Below the pieces are notes generated by a model. The model was not told the origin of the DNA and did not search any database. It worked only from the letters and a program-made list of their open reading frames with translations. A DNA stretch of 64,000 nucleotides from a virus, in the IMG/VR virus record IMGVR_UViG_3300020469_000038, positions 1-64,000 of that record; one strand, given 5' to 3'. The translations under genes and the position numbers were made by a program. This document shows positions 43,573 through 52,113 of this stretch, one piece after another. How positions within the stretch are numbered: the first letter of the stretch is position 1; each line of letters starts with the position of its first letter.

Positions 43573-45831
43573 ATGGCATATACAATTAATAAAAGTGATG
43601 GAACAGAATTAGCGGTATTACAAGATGCTACTGTTGATACTTCAACAAGTATTACACTTGTAGGTAAAAATTATATTGGCTACGGTGAAATACAAAACGA
43701 AAACTTCTTGTTCCTATTAGAAAACTTTGCAAACACTGCTGCACCTAGCACTCCTATCGCAGGACAGATTTGGTTTGATACAACAACTAATCAAGCAAAA
43801 ATTTATGATGGTGATAAATGGGTAGAAGCAGGTACTGCTAGTGTATCCGATGATGCTCCATTAAATCCGCCACTTGGCTCTTTTTGGTTTAAAACTCCTT
43901 ACAAAACATTATATGTTTATACAGGAACAGACTGGCAATTAATTGGACCACAAGTTGCAGAAGGCTTTGGAAGAACAGAAGCAGTTTCAGATTCAGTATT
44001 TGCAACCAATGATGTTGAATACCCAATTATCAAGGTATTTGTAAATGATTTAATTATTGGAGTTATTGCAAGTAATACATTTAATATTAGACCAGATAAT
44101 GCTATTACAGGTTTTAGTGCTATTAGAGCAGGTTTCAATATCAATAGCAACAATATTTTTGCTGGAAACCTAGTTGGCAGTGCAACAGAAGCAGATAGAT
44201 TATCAACAATAAGATTAATTAACGGCGTAGGATTTGATGGTAGTCAAGATGTTACAATTACATCATCAACTACAAATGCACTTGAATCAGGACCATACAT
44301 TGTAGGAAGCAACTTTGATGGTAGCAATCCTACTACTTGGACTATTGATGCAACATCATCTAACACTATTGGTAAAATTGTAGTAAGAGATAGCGGCGGC
44401 GACTTTGCTGCTGGAACTATTACAGCAAACTTAGTTGGTGATGTAACAGGTAATGTTACAGCAGCATCAGGCACAAGTACATTTGACACTGTAACAGCAA
44501 ATCAATTTATTGGAGCGCAACTTACAGGTAATTCATCTACAAGCACTAGATTAGTAACACCACGTGATATTAATGGAGTTGCATTTGACGGAACAGCAGA
44601 TATTACTGTACCAGCAGACGGATCAACACTTACTGGTGTTTCTATTGCAAACAATATTAAAACTAGTGACTTAGAAAGAGTTGGAACACTTACAGATCTT
44701 GACGTTGGAAGTAAAATTGAAATTAATAATAAAATTTTATTAAATGCAGTAACAGATCCTATTATTAGTGCAACAGCAGAACTAACAATTCAAGTACAAG
44801 ATCCAAGTGATAATTTTGCTTTAAAACTTATTAGTAACGATACAGCAGTTACAGACGGCATTGGTCCTTTAGGCGGACTTGTTCCAGTTACTGACTTAGA
44901 TGGTGACTTAGGTAAAACAACTTTACGTTTTAAAAATGCTTATGCTGAAACTTTTACAGGAAACTTAACAGGTACAGCAACTAATGCTACTGCTGCTGTC
45001 GCAGCAGATAACTTGTCAGGTGGAGTTGCAGGCGGCTTTGTATATCAAAGCGGTCCAGGAGCAACTGTAATTACAGCCGCAGGTATACCAGGACAAACAA
45101 TTATTTCAAATGGATCAGGCGCTCCGTATTGGGGTTCACCAAGTTTCCAACCATTGACATTTGGCAACTACTTAGACGGTAATGGTAGAACAGAATATCC
45201 AGGTGCATATGCTGTAACACTTGATGTCGATGCAGATACTGCAAACACAGCAAACAAAGTTGTTGCTAGAGACGGCAGTGGTAATTTTAGTGCAGGAACA
45301 ATTAGTGCATCACTTAATGGTAATGCAAGCACAGCAACATCTGCTTCAACATTATCAGGCAACAGAACAATTAATGGTACAGTGTTTGATAACACAGGTA
45401 ACATTACTATTACAGCAGAAGATCCTAATTCAGTTGATAGAGCAGGCGATACAATGTCAGGCTTTTTATCACTGCACGCTGACCCTACAGCAAACTTACA
45501 CGCTGCAACAAAACGTTATGTTGACAATGTAGCACAAAGTTATACGTTTGTATACAAAGATCAACAAGCAGTTGGAAGTTTTACTAACCAAGTAGGCAGT
45601 TTTAACGATAGTAGAAACTGGTTTGATGTTTATCCGCCAAGCGGAAAGACAATGAGTAACCTTACTGCATTTATTGCAAGTATAGGTAGAATCCACTATG
45701 CAGGTGGAGTTGATGGAAACGACAGCATACGCTGTGAATGGGATATTAGATCAGATAGAATCCGTGTGTGGGTACAAGGCACAGAACAACGTGCTAAACC
45801 TAAAGGCAACTATTTGGCAATTTGGAGTTAA
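43573..45831 (+). CDS. Tail fibre paralog 3
   Basis: A 752-residue fibre with the shared N-terminus (ITLVGKNYIGYGEIQNENFLFLLENFAN, AGQIWFDTTTNQAKIYD, GSFWFKTPYKTLYVYTG). Three copies of an R-x-ING-x-x-FD-x-x-x-x-ITI motif are seen near 44210, 44560 and 45360, each after a GNLVG- or GNST-type beta-repeat. DPTANLHAATKRYVDN (about 634-649) marks the usual junction to the C-terminal tip of about 100 residues, which has SFNDSRNWFDVYPPSGKTM and IRCEWDIRSDRIRVWVQGTEQRA. The tip is likely to contact the host surface. The next gene, a possible fibre chaperone, starts two bases after it. Confidence 0.88.
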   Translation: MAYTINKSDGTELAVLQDATVDTSTSITLVGKNYIGYGEIQNENFLFLLENFANTAAPSTPIAGQIWFDTTTNQAKIYDGDKWVEAGTASVSDDAPLNPPLGSFWFKTPYKTLYVYTGTDWQLIGPQVAEGFGRTEAVSDSVFATNDVEYPIIKVFVNDLIIGVIASNTFNIRPDNAITGFSAIRAGFNINSNNIFAGNLVGSATEADRLSTIRLINGVGFDGSQDVTITSSTTNALESGPYIVGSNFDGSNPTTWTIDATSSNTIGKIVVRDSGGDFAAGTITANLVGDVTGNVTAASGTSTFDTVTANQFIGAQLTGNSSTSTRLVTPRDINGVAFDGTADITVPADGSTLTGVSIANNIKTSDLERVGTLTDLDVGSKIEINNKILLNAVTDPIISATAELTIQVQDPSDNFALKLISNDTAVTDGIGPLGGLVPVTDLDGDLGKTTLRFKNAYAETFTGNLTGTATNATAAVAADNLSGGVAGGFVYQSGPGATVITAAGIPGQTIISNGSGAPYWGSPSFQPLTFGNYLDGNGRTEYPGAYAVTLDVDADTANTANKVVARDGSGNFSAGTISASLNGNASTATSASTLSGNRTINGTVFDNTGNITITAEDPNSVDRAGDTMSGFLSLHADPTANLHAATKRYVDNVAQSYTFVYKDQQAVGSFTNQVGSFNDSRNWFDVYPPSGKTMSNLTAFIASIGRIHYAGGVDGNDSIRCEWDIRSDRIRVWVQGTEQRAKPKGNYLAIWS

Positions 45832-45833
45832 TT

Positions 45834-46196
45834 ATGGCAGGATATGTATGTATAGAAAATAATGAAGTAACAGCGTTACTAGATTACGAGCCTAATGCTC
45901 CAGCAACAGTGCGTGTTGTTACAATTACAGACGCACAATACGATCAATTGCGTGCAGGAACACATATCTTTAATACTAGTAATGACAGTATTACTCCTGT
46001 ATCTGCGGAAGAACAAGCAGCAGAAGCACAAGCGGATGCTAATGGTTTAGAGCGTGAATTTTTAAATAACACAGATTGGAAAGTATTAAGACACATTAGA
46101 GAGCAGCATTTAGGACTATCAACTACACTTACTGCTGAAGAGTATACTGCTCTAGAGCAACAGCGCCAAGATGCGTCAGATAGAATAATTGAATAA
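45834..46196 (+). CDS. Candidate tail fibre assembly chaperone
   Basis: A 120-residue protein from ATG 45834; a TTG/ATG start further upstream would overlap the fibre gene. The C-terminal part FLNNTDWKVLRHIREQ, TLTAEEYTALEQQRQDASDRI is the pattern of tail fibre assembly proteins, which have a short domain with TDW followed by a helix that ends with repeated R-Q-A/D-A. The N-terminal part is a small beta domain. Proteins of this kind usually sit directly after the fibre gene they help fold, as here between fibre paralogs 3 and 4. The class is inferred from motif and position. Its stop codon lies within a late-promoter-like site. Confidence 0.65.
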   Translation: MAGYVCIENNEVTALLDYEPNAPATVRVVTITDAQYDQLRAGTHIFNTSNDSITPVSAEEQAAEAQADANGLEREFLNNTDWKVLRHIREQHLGLSTTLTAEEYTALEQQRQDASDRIIE

Positions 46197-46199
46197 ATA
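46192..46199 (+). promoter_or_regulatory. Late-promoter-like site upstream of fibre paralog 4
   Basis: GAATAAATAC again embeds the stop codon TAA (46194-46196) of the upstream gene within AATAAATA, 24 bases before the next ATG. It is identical over ten bases to the site at 38851-38860. Confidence 0.55.
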
Positions 46200-46222
46200 C
46201 AGTAGTAAACTAGGAAAACAAT

Positions 46223-48004
46223 ATGGCTTATCAAGTAGACAAATTTAATGGACAGTTTTTAACTTCCGTAGAAGACGGTACAATCGACACAACTACGGAT
46301 TTACGATTTGTAGGTAAAAACTACGCTGGATACGGCGAAGTTCAGAACGAAAACTTCCTACACTTACTTGAAAACTTTGCTAATACTACACAACCACCCA
46401 AGGCTGTAAAAGGACAAGTATGGTTTGATAGTGCAAATGCAAAACTAAAATTTTATGACGGTGGCAAATGGAAAGCAGCAGGCGGCGCAGAAGTAAGTGC
46501 AACTGCACCTTCAGGACTAGCACAAGGTGACTTTTGGTGGGATTCTTCCGCTAAACAGTTATATGCTTGGGCAGGATCAGAATTTATTTTAGTAGGACCT
46601 GAAGCATCACCAGACTTAGGAAGTTCAGGTGTTACTGCGCAGGTTGTTAAAGACTCAGGTAATACTAACCACAGTATTTTAAGAATTACTGCTGGTGGTA
46701 AAGTAATGGCGATTGTATCGCAAACAGAATTCACACTTAATACATCAGTTAATCCAATTGACGGATTTACATTAATTAAGAAAGGCCTAACACTTGTAAA
46801 CACAAGTTCAACAGGTATTACATCAAGTGACCATTATTATTGGGGAACAAGTAGTTCTTCATTAGGTTTAATTATTGATGGATCGTTTATCCAAGCATCA
46901 GAATTTTTAAGAGGCGATAATGTTACTTTTGAAAACTTAATTAGTTTCTTAGATAGCGGTTTAAAAATTGGTGACCAAAGCGACTTAAAATTATTTGTTG
47001 AAAACGAAAACCAAATCCGAGTAGTATCACAACTAGGTAATCCAATTAACTTTAGAATTGTTGAAGATGGATTAACAAATAGAGAAGTTGCAAACATTAA
47101 TGTTGACGGTATATATCCTGGAGACGATAATGTTTATACACTAGGTAGACCTTCTAACAAATGGAAAGAAGTATACGGTGTAGACATTTTTGGTAACTTA
47201 ACAGGAAATGTAACAGGTAACTTAACAGGTAATACTAACGGTAGTATAATTAGTACAGACGGTAGTAACGCTATCTTAGTTAACGGTAGTACAAAACAAA
47301 TTGGTTATGCTGGCGCAAATATTTTAGGTACATTAGTAGGTAACGTACAAGGTTCACTTACAGGTACTGCTACTAATGCTAGTGCTTTAAACAGTATTCA
47401 ACCTTCTGCGAGTGTTCCTGCATCAGGAACGAGTATTCCAGTAAGAGATTCAAACGGTGATATTTACGCAACCACTTTCCAAGGTGTAGCAACTAGAGCA
47501 GACAGAATTAAAATTGATGACAGTGCAACTGACAGCGATCCTAACTACAAAACAGCAAAGACAACTGCCACTGCAAACACAATTACTGCTAGAGATGGCT
47601 CAGGAAACATTCTTGCAAACTTATTCCAAGGTACTGCAACCGCAGCACGTTATGCTGACTTAGCAGAAAAATATTTAACAGATGCAGAATACGAAGTTGG
47701 TACTGTAGTAGCAGTAGGCGGAGCAGCCGAAGTTACGAAATGCCAAGAAGGTAATAGAGCATTAGGTGTTATATCTGAGAGCCCTGCTTTTATGATGAAT
47801 ACCATCTTAGAAGGCGGACAGTATATTGCACTGAAAGGTAGAGTACCAGTTAAAATTTCAGGCAGTGTTAGCAAAGGCGACAGACTTGTTGCAGCAGCAG
47901 ACGGAACTGCTAAAGTATCAGCAGCAAAAGATGCTGATGTATTTGCTATTGCACTTGAAGCATCTACAGAAGGTGTTGATTATATTGAAGCGGTGGTTCT
48001 TTAA
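46223..48004 (+). CDS. Tail fibre paralog 4 with a distinct C-terminal domain
   Basis: A 593-residue fibre with the shared N-terminus (LRFVGKNYAGYGEVQNENFLHLLENFAN, KGQVWFDSANAKLKFYD, QGDFWWDSSAKQLYAW). The middle has NLTGNVTGNLTGNTNGS and similar repeats. The C-terminal 120 residues start ARYADLAEKYLTDAEYEVGTVVAVGG and contain ALGVISESPAFMMN, YIALKGRVPVKISGSVSKGDRLV and IEAVVL. This resembles C-terminal domains of many phage fibres, sometimes annotated as Peptidase_G2-like, but no protease residues can be claimed. The stop codon TAA shares its last base with the ATG of the next gene. Confidence 0.88.
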   Translation: MAYQVDKFNGQFLTSVEDGTIDTTTDLRFVGKNYAGYGEVQNENFLHLLENFANTTQPPKAVKGQVWFDSANAKLKFYDGGKWKAAGGAEVSATAPSGLAQGDFWWDSSAKQLYAWAGSEFILVGPEASPDLGSSGVTAQVVKDSGNTNHSILRITAGGKVMAIVSQTEFTLNTSVNPIDGFTLIKKGLTLVNTSSTGITSSDHYYWGTSSSSLGLIIDGSFIQASEFLRGDNVTFENLISFLDSGLKIGDQSDLKLFVENENQIRVVSQLGNPINFRIVEDGLTNREVANINVDGIYPGDDNVYTLGRPSNKWKEVYGVDIFGNLTGNVTGNLTGNTNGSIISTDGSNAILVNGSTKQIGYAGANILGTLVGNVQGSLTGTATNASALNSIQPSASVPASGTSIPVRDSNGDIYATTFQGVATRADRIKIDDSATDSDPNYKTAKTTATANTITARDGSGNILANLFQGTATAARYADLAEKYLTDAEYEVGTVVAVGGAAEVTKCQEGNRALGVISESPAFMMNTILEGGQYIALKGRVPVKISGSVSKGDRLVAAADGTAKVSAAKDADVFAIALEASTEGVDYIEAVVL

Positions 48005-48930
48005 TGCCAGTATCATCCGGAAATCAAATACTTGCCGCAGACTTTAATGATCTAAGTACTCTAATCACAACTACATTAGGTACTGGAGCAGGCCAGTATG
48101 GTTACGGACAAGCAATTGTAAGCGGAACAGTTACAGCAGGCCAAAGAATTGAAAAGCAAGAGTTTGATAAATTAAGATTTGACTTAATGAGTGTGCTTAT
48201 ACATCAAACAGGTGTGTTACCTAGTCCTGTATTTGCAAATATTACAAATCCTATCCTTGCTACAGCATCAGAACCTTTTCAAAGTTATACAAATTTAATA
48301 CAAGCAGCAAGAGGTGATAGATTTGTTGTATCACAAAAGAACCAATCTGTTGATACTATTGATACAAAAACGTGTGGTACTTGGTCCAATTTAGCAGTTA
48401 GTGAATTAGAAATGACTTTTGCATCTGCAAATGATGCAAGATACTTTTGGAATTCAGGTAGTAGAATTAGGATTGATACTAATCTATTAGATGGTTATCC
48501 TTCAACACAACAAAACAATGATTGGAATACTATACTTGACAGTTCAGGTAATGTAGAATTTGGTGCAAACGCACAGACTACTGGTCCTGGTGGCGGAGTA
48601 CCAATTAACGCATACGACTTAACAAACTCATATCAAACATTTTATGAATTTACTTCATCGGCACCATATGCTGCTAATAGGTATAAACTTTCAGCAAAAT
48701 GCAATCAACCATCAAACTTAACAGGTGTAGCAACGGTTTTCACATTAAAAATTGAATTGATTGACGATTATACAGACGATCCACAACCTGGTCCACTACC
48801 AGACGATGAAGTGTTTGGAGTTGAAATAGAATGTCAGCACGTTAAAGTTACCGGTACTTTACAACCTGACTTAGATCCGTGGGTTTTACCTGTGCCAACT
48901 TTCAATATGTCCAACATCACAGCGGCTTAA
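48004..48930 (+). CDS. Virion structural protein, paralog A
   Basis: A 308-residue protein that shares a layout with the next gene: an N-terminal helical part (GYGQAIVSGTVTAGQRIEKQEFDKLRFDLMSVLIHQTG), then a beta-rich part with ARYFWNSGSRIRI, NDWNTILDSSG, YEFTSSAPYAANRYKLSAK and FTLKIELIDDYTD. It ends in a Pro/Asp-rich loop and TGTLQPDLDPW. Pairs like this are found among structural genes near the fibre block in marine T4-like phages. A role as a baseplate or fibre-associated protein is likely but not proven. It follows fibre paralog 4 with a one-base overlap. Confidence 0.75.
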   Translation: MPVSSGNQILAADFNDLSTLITTTLGTGAGQYGYGQAIVSGTVTAGQRIEKQEFDKLRFDLMSVLIHQTGVLPSPVFANITNPILATASEPFQSYTNLIQAARGDRFVVSQKNQSVDTIDTKTCGTWSNLAVSELEMTFASANDARYFWNSGSRIRIDTNLLDGYPSTQQNNDWNTILDSSGNVEFGANAQTTGPGGGVPINAYDLTNSYQTFYEFTSSAPYAANRYKLSAKCNQPSNLTGVATVFTLKIELIDDYTDDPQPGPLPDDEVFGVEIECQHVKVTGTLQPDLDPWVLPVPTFNMSNITAA

Positions 48931-48950
48931 ATAGTGTAAGAGGTAACTGA

Positions 48951-49997
48951 ATGCCAGCAACGCACGACTTAATAGATCCAGATTATTACAACGATATGCA
49001 ACTTAAGATACGCCGTGTCTTAGGCGACGGTAAGTCTGATGGATTTGGTTGGCTAGGATACGGACAGACTGTGCTAAGTTCACAAGTTAGTACTAGTGAT
49101 AAAGTTAGTGTCCAGCAGTATAGTGATTTACGATACGATATTTGGAACGCTTATAATCATCTTAACAATGCATTACCAAGCGGATCAAGTCAAGTTAATA
49201 TGCTTGAAGTTACAGAACGTAAAAAAATTAGGTATATGGATCCGACATCATCTACTACTCCAACAATGCCTGTTGATAAGTGGGGTGCTTTTGTAAACAC
49301 CATTTATGCTAATGCAAGAAATTTAGCAGTAGCAGGACAACGTAGAACTGTAAATCACGGATCATCGTTTCAAACTTGGCCAAATGCAACATATGGAGAT
49401 AATTGGAGCGATTCAGTTATTTGTATTGTACAGGTACAGTTTAGCGATTTAGATGAGAGTAGACATTTTTTTAACAGCGGTAGCAGTATTGATATTACGT
49501 CGACACGCACAGGCGGATCTAGTACAAATCAAAATGCATCTTGGACATCTATTTTAACATCTGCAGGAACACAAAAATTTAGCGGTAATCATCCAGGCAC
49601 TGGAGCAGGCCCTACATTTAACGGATCTAACTTTTACAAAACTACAAGCACATTTACAAATCCATTTGTTGATGTAGTAGGCAGTAGTCCTTATTCATTA
49701 AATAGATATAGAATATTTGCAAGAACACCCAACCAAGCAAATCCATATCTTACAGGCGCAGACACAATTGAATTCCGCATTGAGTTTGTTGATGATCACG
49801 AAGAACAAGGCGGACCACCGGTTGGCGGACCACTTAATCCAGGTGATGGCGGTTATGGCCCTGACGTTGTAGACGGACAACTTACGGTTACTGTACAAAC
49901 AACTGAAGCAACAGGTACTTTACAACCAGCAACATCAGGTAATTTTAACATTGCTACACCTACAGTGAACATTGGCGCAGTAATAGAAATTAGTTAA
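48951..49997 (+). CDS. Virion structural protein, paralog B
   Basis: A 348-residue paralog of the gene before it. Matching parts are GYGQTVLSSQVSTSDKVSVQQYSDLRYDIWNAYNHLN, SRHFFNSGSSIDI, NASWTSILTSAG, VGSSPYSLNRYRIFAR and FRIEFVDDHEEQ, followed by a Gly/Pro-rich loop and TGTLQPATSGN. The helical part is longer and includes VTERKKIRYMDP. The order of shared motifs makes tandem duplication the simplest origin. A weak TTAAATAG motif lies upstream, with AGAGGTAACTG as ribosome binding site. This gene ends the structural block. Confidence 0.75.
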   Translation: MPATHDLIDPDYYNDMQLKIRRVLGDGKSDGFGWLGYGQTVLSSQVSTSDKVSVQQYSDLRYDIWNAYNHLNNALPSGSSQVNMLEVTERKKIRYMDPTSSTTPTMPVDKWGAFVNTIYANARNLAVAGQRRTVNHGSSFQTWPNATYGDNWSDSVICIVQVQFSDLDESRHFFNSGSSIDITSTRTGGSSTNQNASWTSILTSAGTQKFSGNHPGTGAGPTFNGSNFYKTTSTFTNPFVDVVGSSPYSLNRYRIFARTPNQANPYLTGADTIEFRIEFVDDHEEQGGPPVGGPLNPGDGGYGPDVVDGQLTVTVQTTEATGTLQPATSGNFNIATPTVNIGAVIEIS

Positions 49998-50030
49998 AAC
50001 CTTCCTACCACAAATAGCACTTACACTCCT

Positions 50031-50058
50031 AATGTACCAATAAATATATGCGTACATT
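50031..50058 (+). promoter_or_regulatory. Late-promoter-like site enclosed by an inverted repeat
   Basis: AATGTAC (50031-50037) and GTACATT (50052-50058) are perfect inverted arms around AATAAATATA (50039-50048), 30 bases before the ATG at 50076. Either the arms form an operator-like site or a hairpin at the 5' end of the accessory operon mRNA. AAGGAG precedes the ATG. Confidence 0.5.
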
Positions 50059-50075
50059 ATAAACAAGGAGTTATT

Positions 50076-50423
50076 ATGCAAAATGAATACAAAGATGCTT
50101 TAGAATTTTCAAAGTATCGTCAAACACTTGCTGTTCAGCGCAAAACACTAAAAGAAAAGATTGAAGCCAGACTTACATATGGTAAAAACGGCGGAATCTT
50201 TAAGATTGACAGAACTTTATTAAACTTTGTTGAAATGCTAATCTACAAAGATAGATCTGAAAACATTGTAATTTTAGATGAAAATGAAAATCCAATTTTA
50301 GTTGAAAACTTAGTTGAATTTAGAGATGAAATTTTTGATAGATATTTTAGTGCTACATTTGAGTATCACGAAGAATATACAAAAATTAAAAAAAGCAGAT
50401 CAGTAGAGTCATTAGTATCGTGA
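50076..50423 (+). CDS. Hypothetical small protein at the head of the accessory operon
   Basis: A 115-residue, highly charged protein. Residues 1-40 are helical (YRQTLAVQRKTLKEKIEARL); the middle has GGIFKIDRTLLNFVEMLI, and then DENENPILVENLVEFRDEIFDRY. No catalytic motif is visible. Similar small proteins occur in marine T4-like genomes and I know no role. It has a strong AAGGAG ribosome binding site and its own late-promoter-like site. The next gene starts with GTG in a four-base overlap with its stop. Confidence 0.75.
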   Translation: MQNEYKDALEFSKYRQTLAVQRKTLKEKIEARLTYGKNGGIFKIDRTLLNFVEMLIYKDRSENIVILDENENPILVENLVEFRDEIFDRYFSATFEYHEEYTKIKKSRSVESLVS

Positions 50424-51271
50424 AAAAAGGCGTAGTAATATTTGCACACAATAATAGGCAGATAGATTATGCAAAGATGGCACTAGTCTCAGGCGGCCTT
50501 GCTAAAAAACATCTAGGTGTTCCTGTTAGTTTAGTAACAGACCAGTCAACAATTGATTGGTTACGTGAATCTAACTTATGGGATAAAGCAGAAGAAACTT
50601 TTGAACACATTATTGATGTAGAACGTCCTACAGATTTACAACAACGCAAATTTAAAGACGGTAAAGAATCTGTAACAGCACCATTTAAAAATAGTAATAG
50701 ATCCAGTGTTTGGGATCTTACTCCTTACGATCGAACATTAATGATTGATTGTGATTACTTTATTTTCTCAGATTCACTAAATGAATATTGGGACTGTGAC
50801 AGTGATATCCTTATTAGTACAAAGTACAATGATGTTCAAGGAGATAGAATAGGTTACCTTGATAGGTACATCAGTGATACAGGTGTAAGGCTGTTATGGG
50901 CGACAACAGTAATGTTTACAAAAAATGAAGATACGAAAGTATTTTTTGAATTAGTAAAACATATTAAAGATAATTACAAAAAGTTTGCTGACATTTTTAG
51001 ATTCGATAGTCGAATGTATAGAAATGACATTTCATTTGGTATTGCAAGACATATACTTTATGGTTTTGAAACAGACAATGATTATGCAATGCCTCCGGTA
51101 TTATCAGTACCGGATATGGATCTTGTTTATGATGTTAACGAAAATGGAATACAAGTTCTCACAGCAAATTTAAATGATTACACTTTATGTAATGTTAAAG
51201 ATAGAGATATTCACATAATGAATAAACAATCTATTACAAGAAACATTGATAAGTTTATGGAGTTAGTATGA
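50420..51271 (+). CDS. Glycosyltransferase-like protein, GT-A type (first)
   Basis: A 283-residue protein that starts KKGVVIFAHNNRQIDYAKMALVSGGLAKKHLGVPVSLVTD, a nucleotide-sugar-like Rossmann start. It has D110-C-D112 in LMIDCDYFIF, the DxD metal motif of GT-A enzymes. The region after it (ATTVMFTKNEDTKVFF) and HIMNKQS near the end are in the order seen in GT8-like enzymes. Substrate is unknown. GTG start in overlap with the upstream stop; its own stop overlaps the next ATG by four bases. It belongs to a run of sugar genes. Confidence 0.75.
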   Translation: MKKGVVIFAHNNRQIDYAKMALVSGGLAKKHLGVPVSLVTDQSTIDWLRESNLWDKAEETFEHIIDVERPTDLQQRKFKDGKESVTAPFKNSNRSSVWDLTPYDRTLMIDCDYFIFSDSLNEYWDCDSDILISTKYNDVQGDRIGYLDRYISDTGVRLLWATTVMFTKNEDTKVFFELVKHIKDNYKKFADIFRFDSRMYRNDISFGIARHILYGFETDNDYAMPPVLSVPDMDLVYDVNENGIQVLTANLNDYTLCNVKDRDIHIMNKQSITRNIDKFMELV

Positions 51272-52113
51272 TAGACTTTGGTTATTTAATTATTGTCAAC
51301 GAAGGTAATGATACAAACTATACTCGGCTTGCTTATGCACTTGCATTAAGCATTAAGAATACACAAAAAGAAGGGTATGATAAAGTTGCTCTTGTGATTA
51401 ATGACAAACAGCACATTAAAAACTTTACATCAACTTGGGTATTTGACCACGTAATAGAATATCAAGGACCAGAAGGTTGGGATAGTAGATCCTATATGGA
51501 TACTGTAACTCCTTTTGCAAATACAGTTTGCTTAGATGCAGATATGTTGTTTTTTAGAGATTACAGTCACTGGGCAGAATACTTTATTAAACATAGCGAA
51601 CTATATGTTGCAAACAATTCGTATACATATAGAGGAGACCTTGTAACAAGTGATCATTATAGAAAAACGTTTACAGCAAATCAACTACCTAACCTGTATA
51701 GTTTTTACACTTTCTTTAAAAAGGATAGTGATCTAGCAAAAGAATTTTTTAATTTACAACGTCATATTATTAAAGACCCGCATAAATTTAGCAATGAATT
51801 TTTACCTACTCACAAACCTAAAGTAGTAGGCACAGACGAAGCATTTGCACTAGCAGCAAACATATTAGATATAGCAGATGATATTGCATATCCTTTAGAG
51901 TTTCCCCGTGTTGTACATATGAAAGGTATGATACAAAATTGGCCTTATCCTGCAGACACAGTAAGTGATCACGTAGGCTTTTACTTTGATAGAAATGCAC
52001 AAGTAAAGATAGGCAACTTTCAGCAAACAGATATTTTACATTATGTAGAAAAAGATAAAATAACACTAGAAACAATTAACATATTGGAGGAAATAGCGTG
52101 GAAGAAAAGATAA
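51268..52113 (+). CDS. Glycosyltransferase-like protein, GT-A type (second)
   Basis: A 281-residue protein with a layout like its neighbour: FGYLIIVNEGNDTNYTRLAYALALSIKNTQ, then NTVCLDADMLFFRD with D90-A-D92 as the DxD motif, NLYSFYTFFKKDSDLAKEFF, VGTDEAFALAANIL and VVHMKGMIQNWP. This is the order of GT-A enzymes with a DxD and later acceptor-site residues. It is probably a distant paralog of the gene before it. The next gene starts inside its last five codons (GTG at 52098), after AGGAGG. Confidence 0.75.
   Translation: MIDFGYLIIVNEGNDTNYTRLAYALALSIKNTQKEGYDKVALVINDKQHIKNFTSTWVFDHVIEYQGPEGWDSRSYMDTVTPFANTVCLDADMLFFRDYSHWAEYFIKHSELYVANNSYTYRGDLVTSDHYRKTFTANQLPNLYSFYTFFKKDSDLAKEFFNLQRHIIKDPHKFSNEFLPTHKPKVVGTDEAFALAANILDIADDIAYPLEFPRVVHMKGMIQNWPYPADTVSDHVGFYFDRNAQVKIGNFQQTDILHYVEKDKITLETINILEEIAWKKR

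Noticed and set aside
45822-45833. Upstream start for the candidate fibre chaperone
   Set aside because: It overlaps the fibre gene end and adds only four residues; ATG 45834 fits better.
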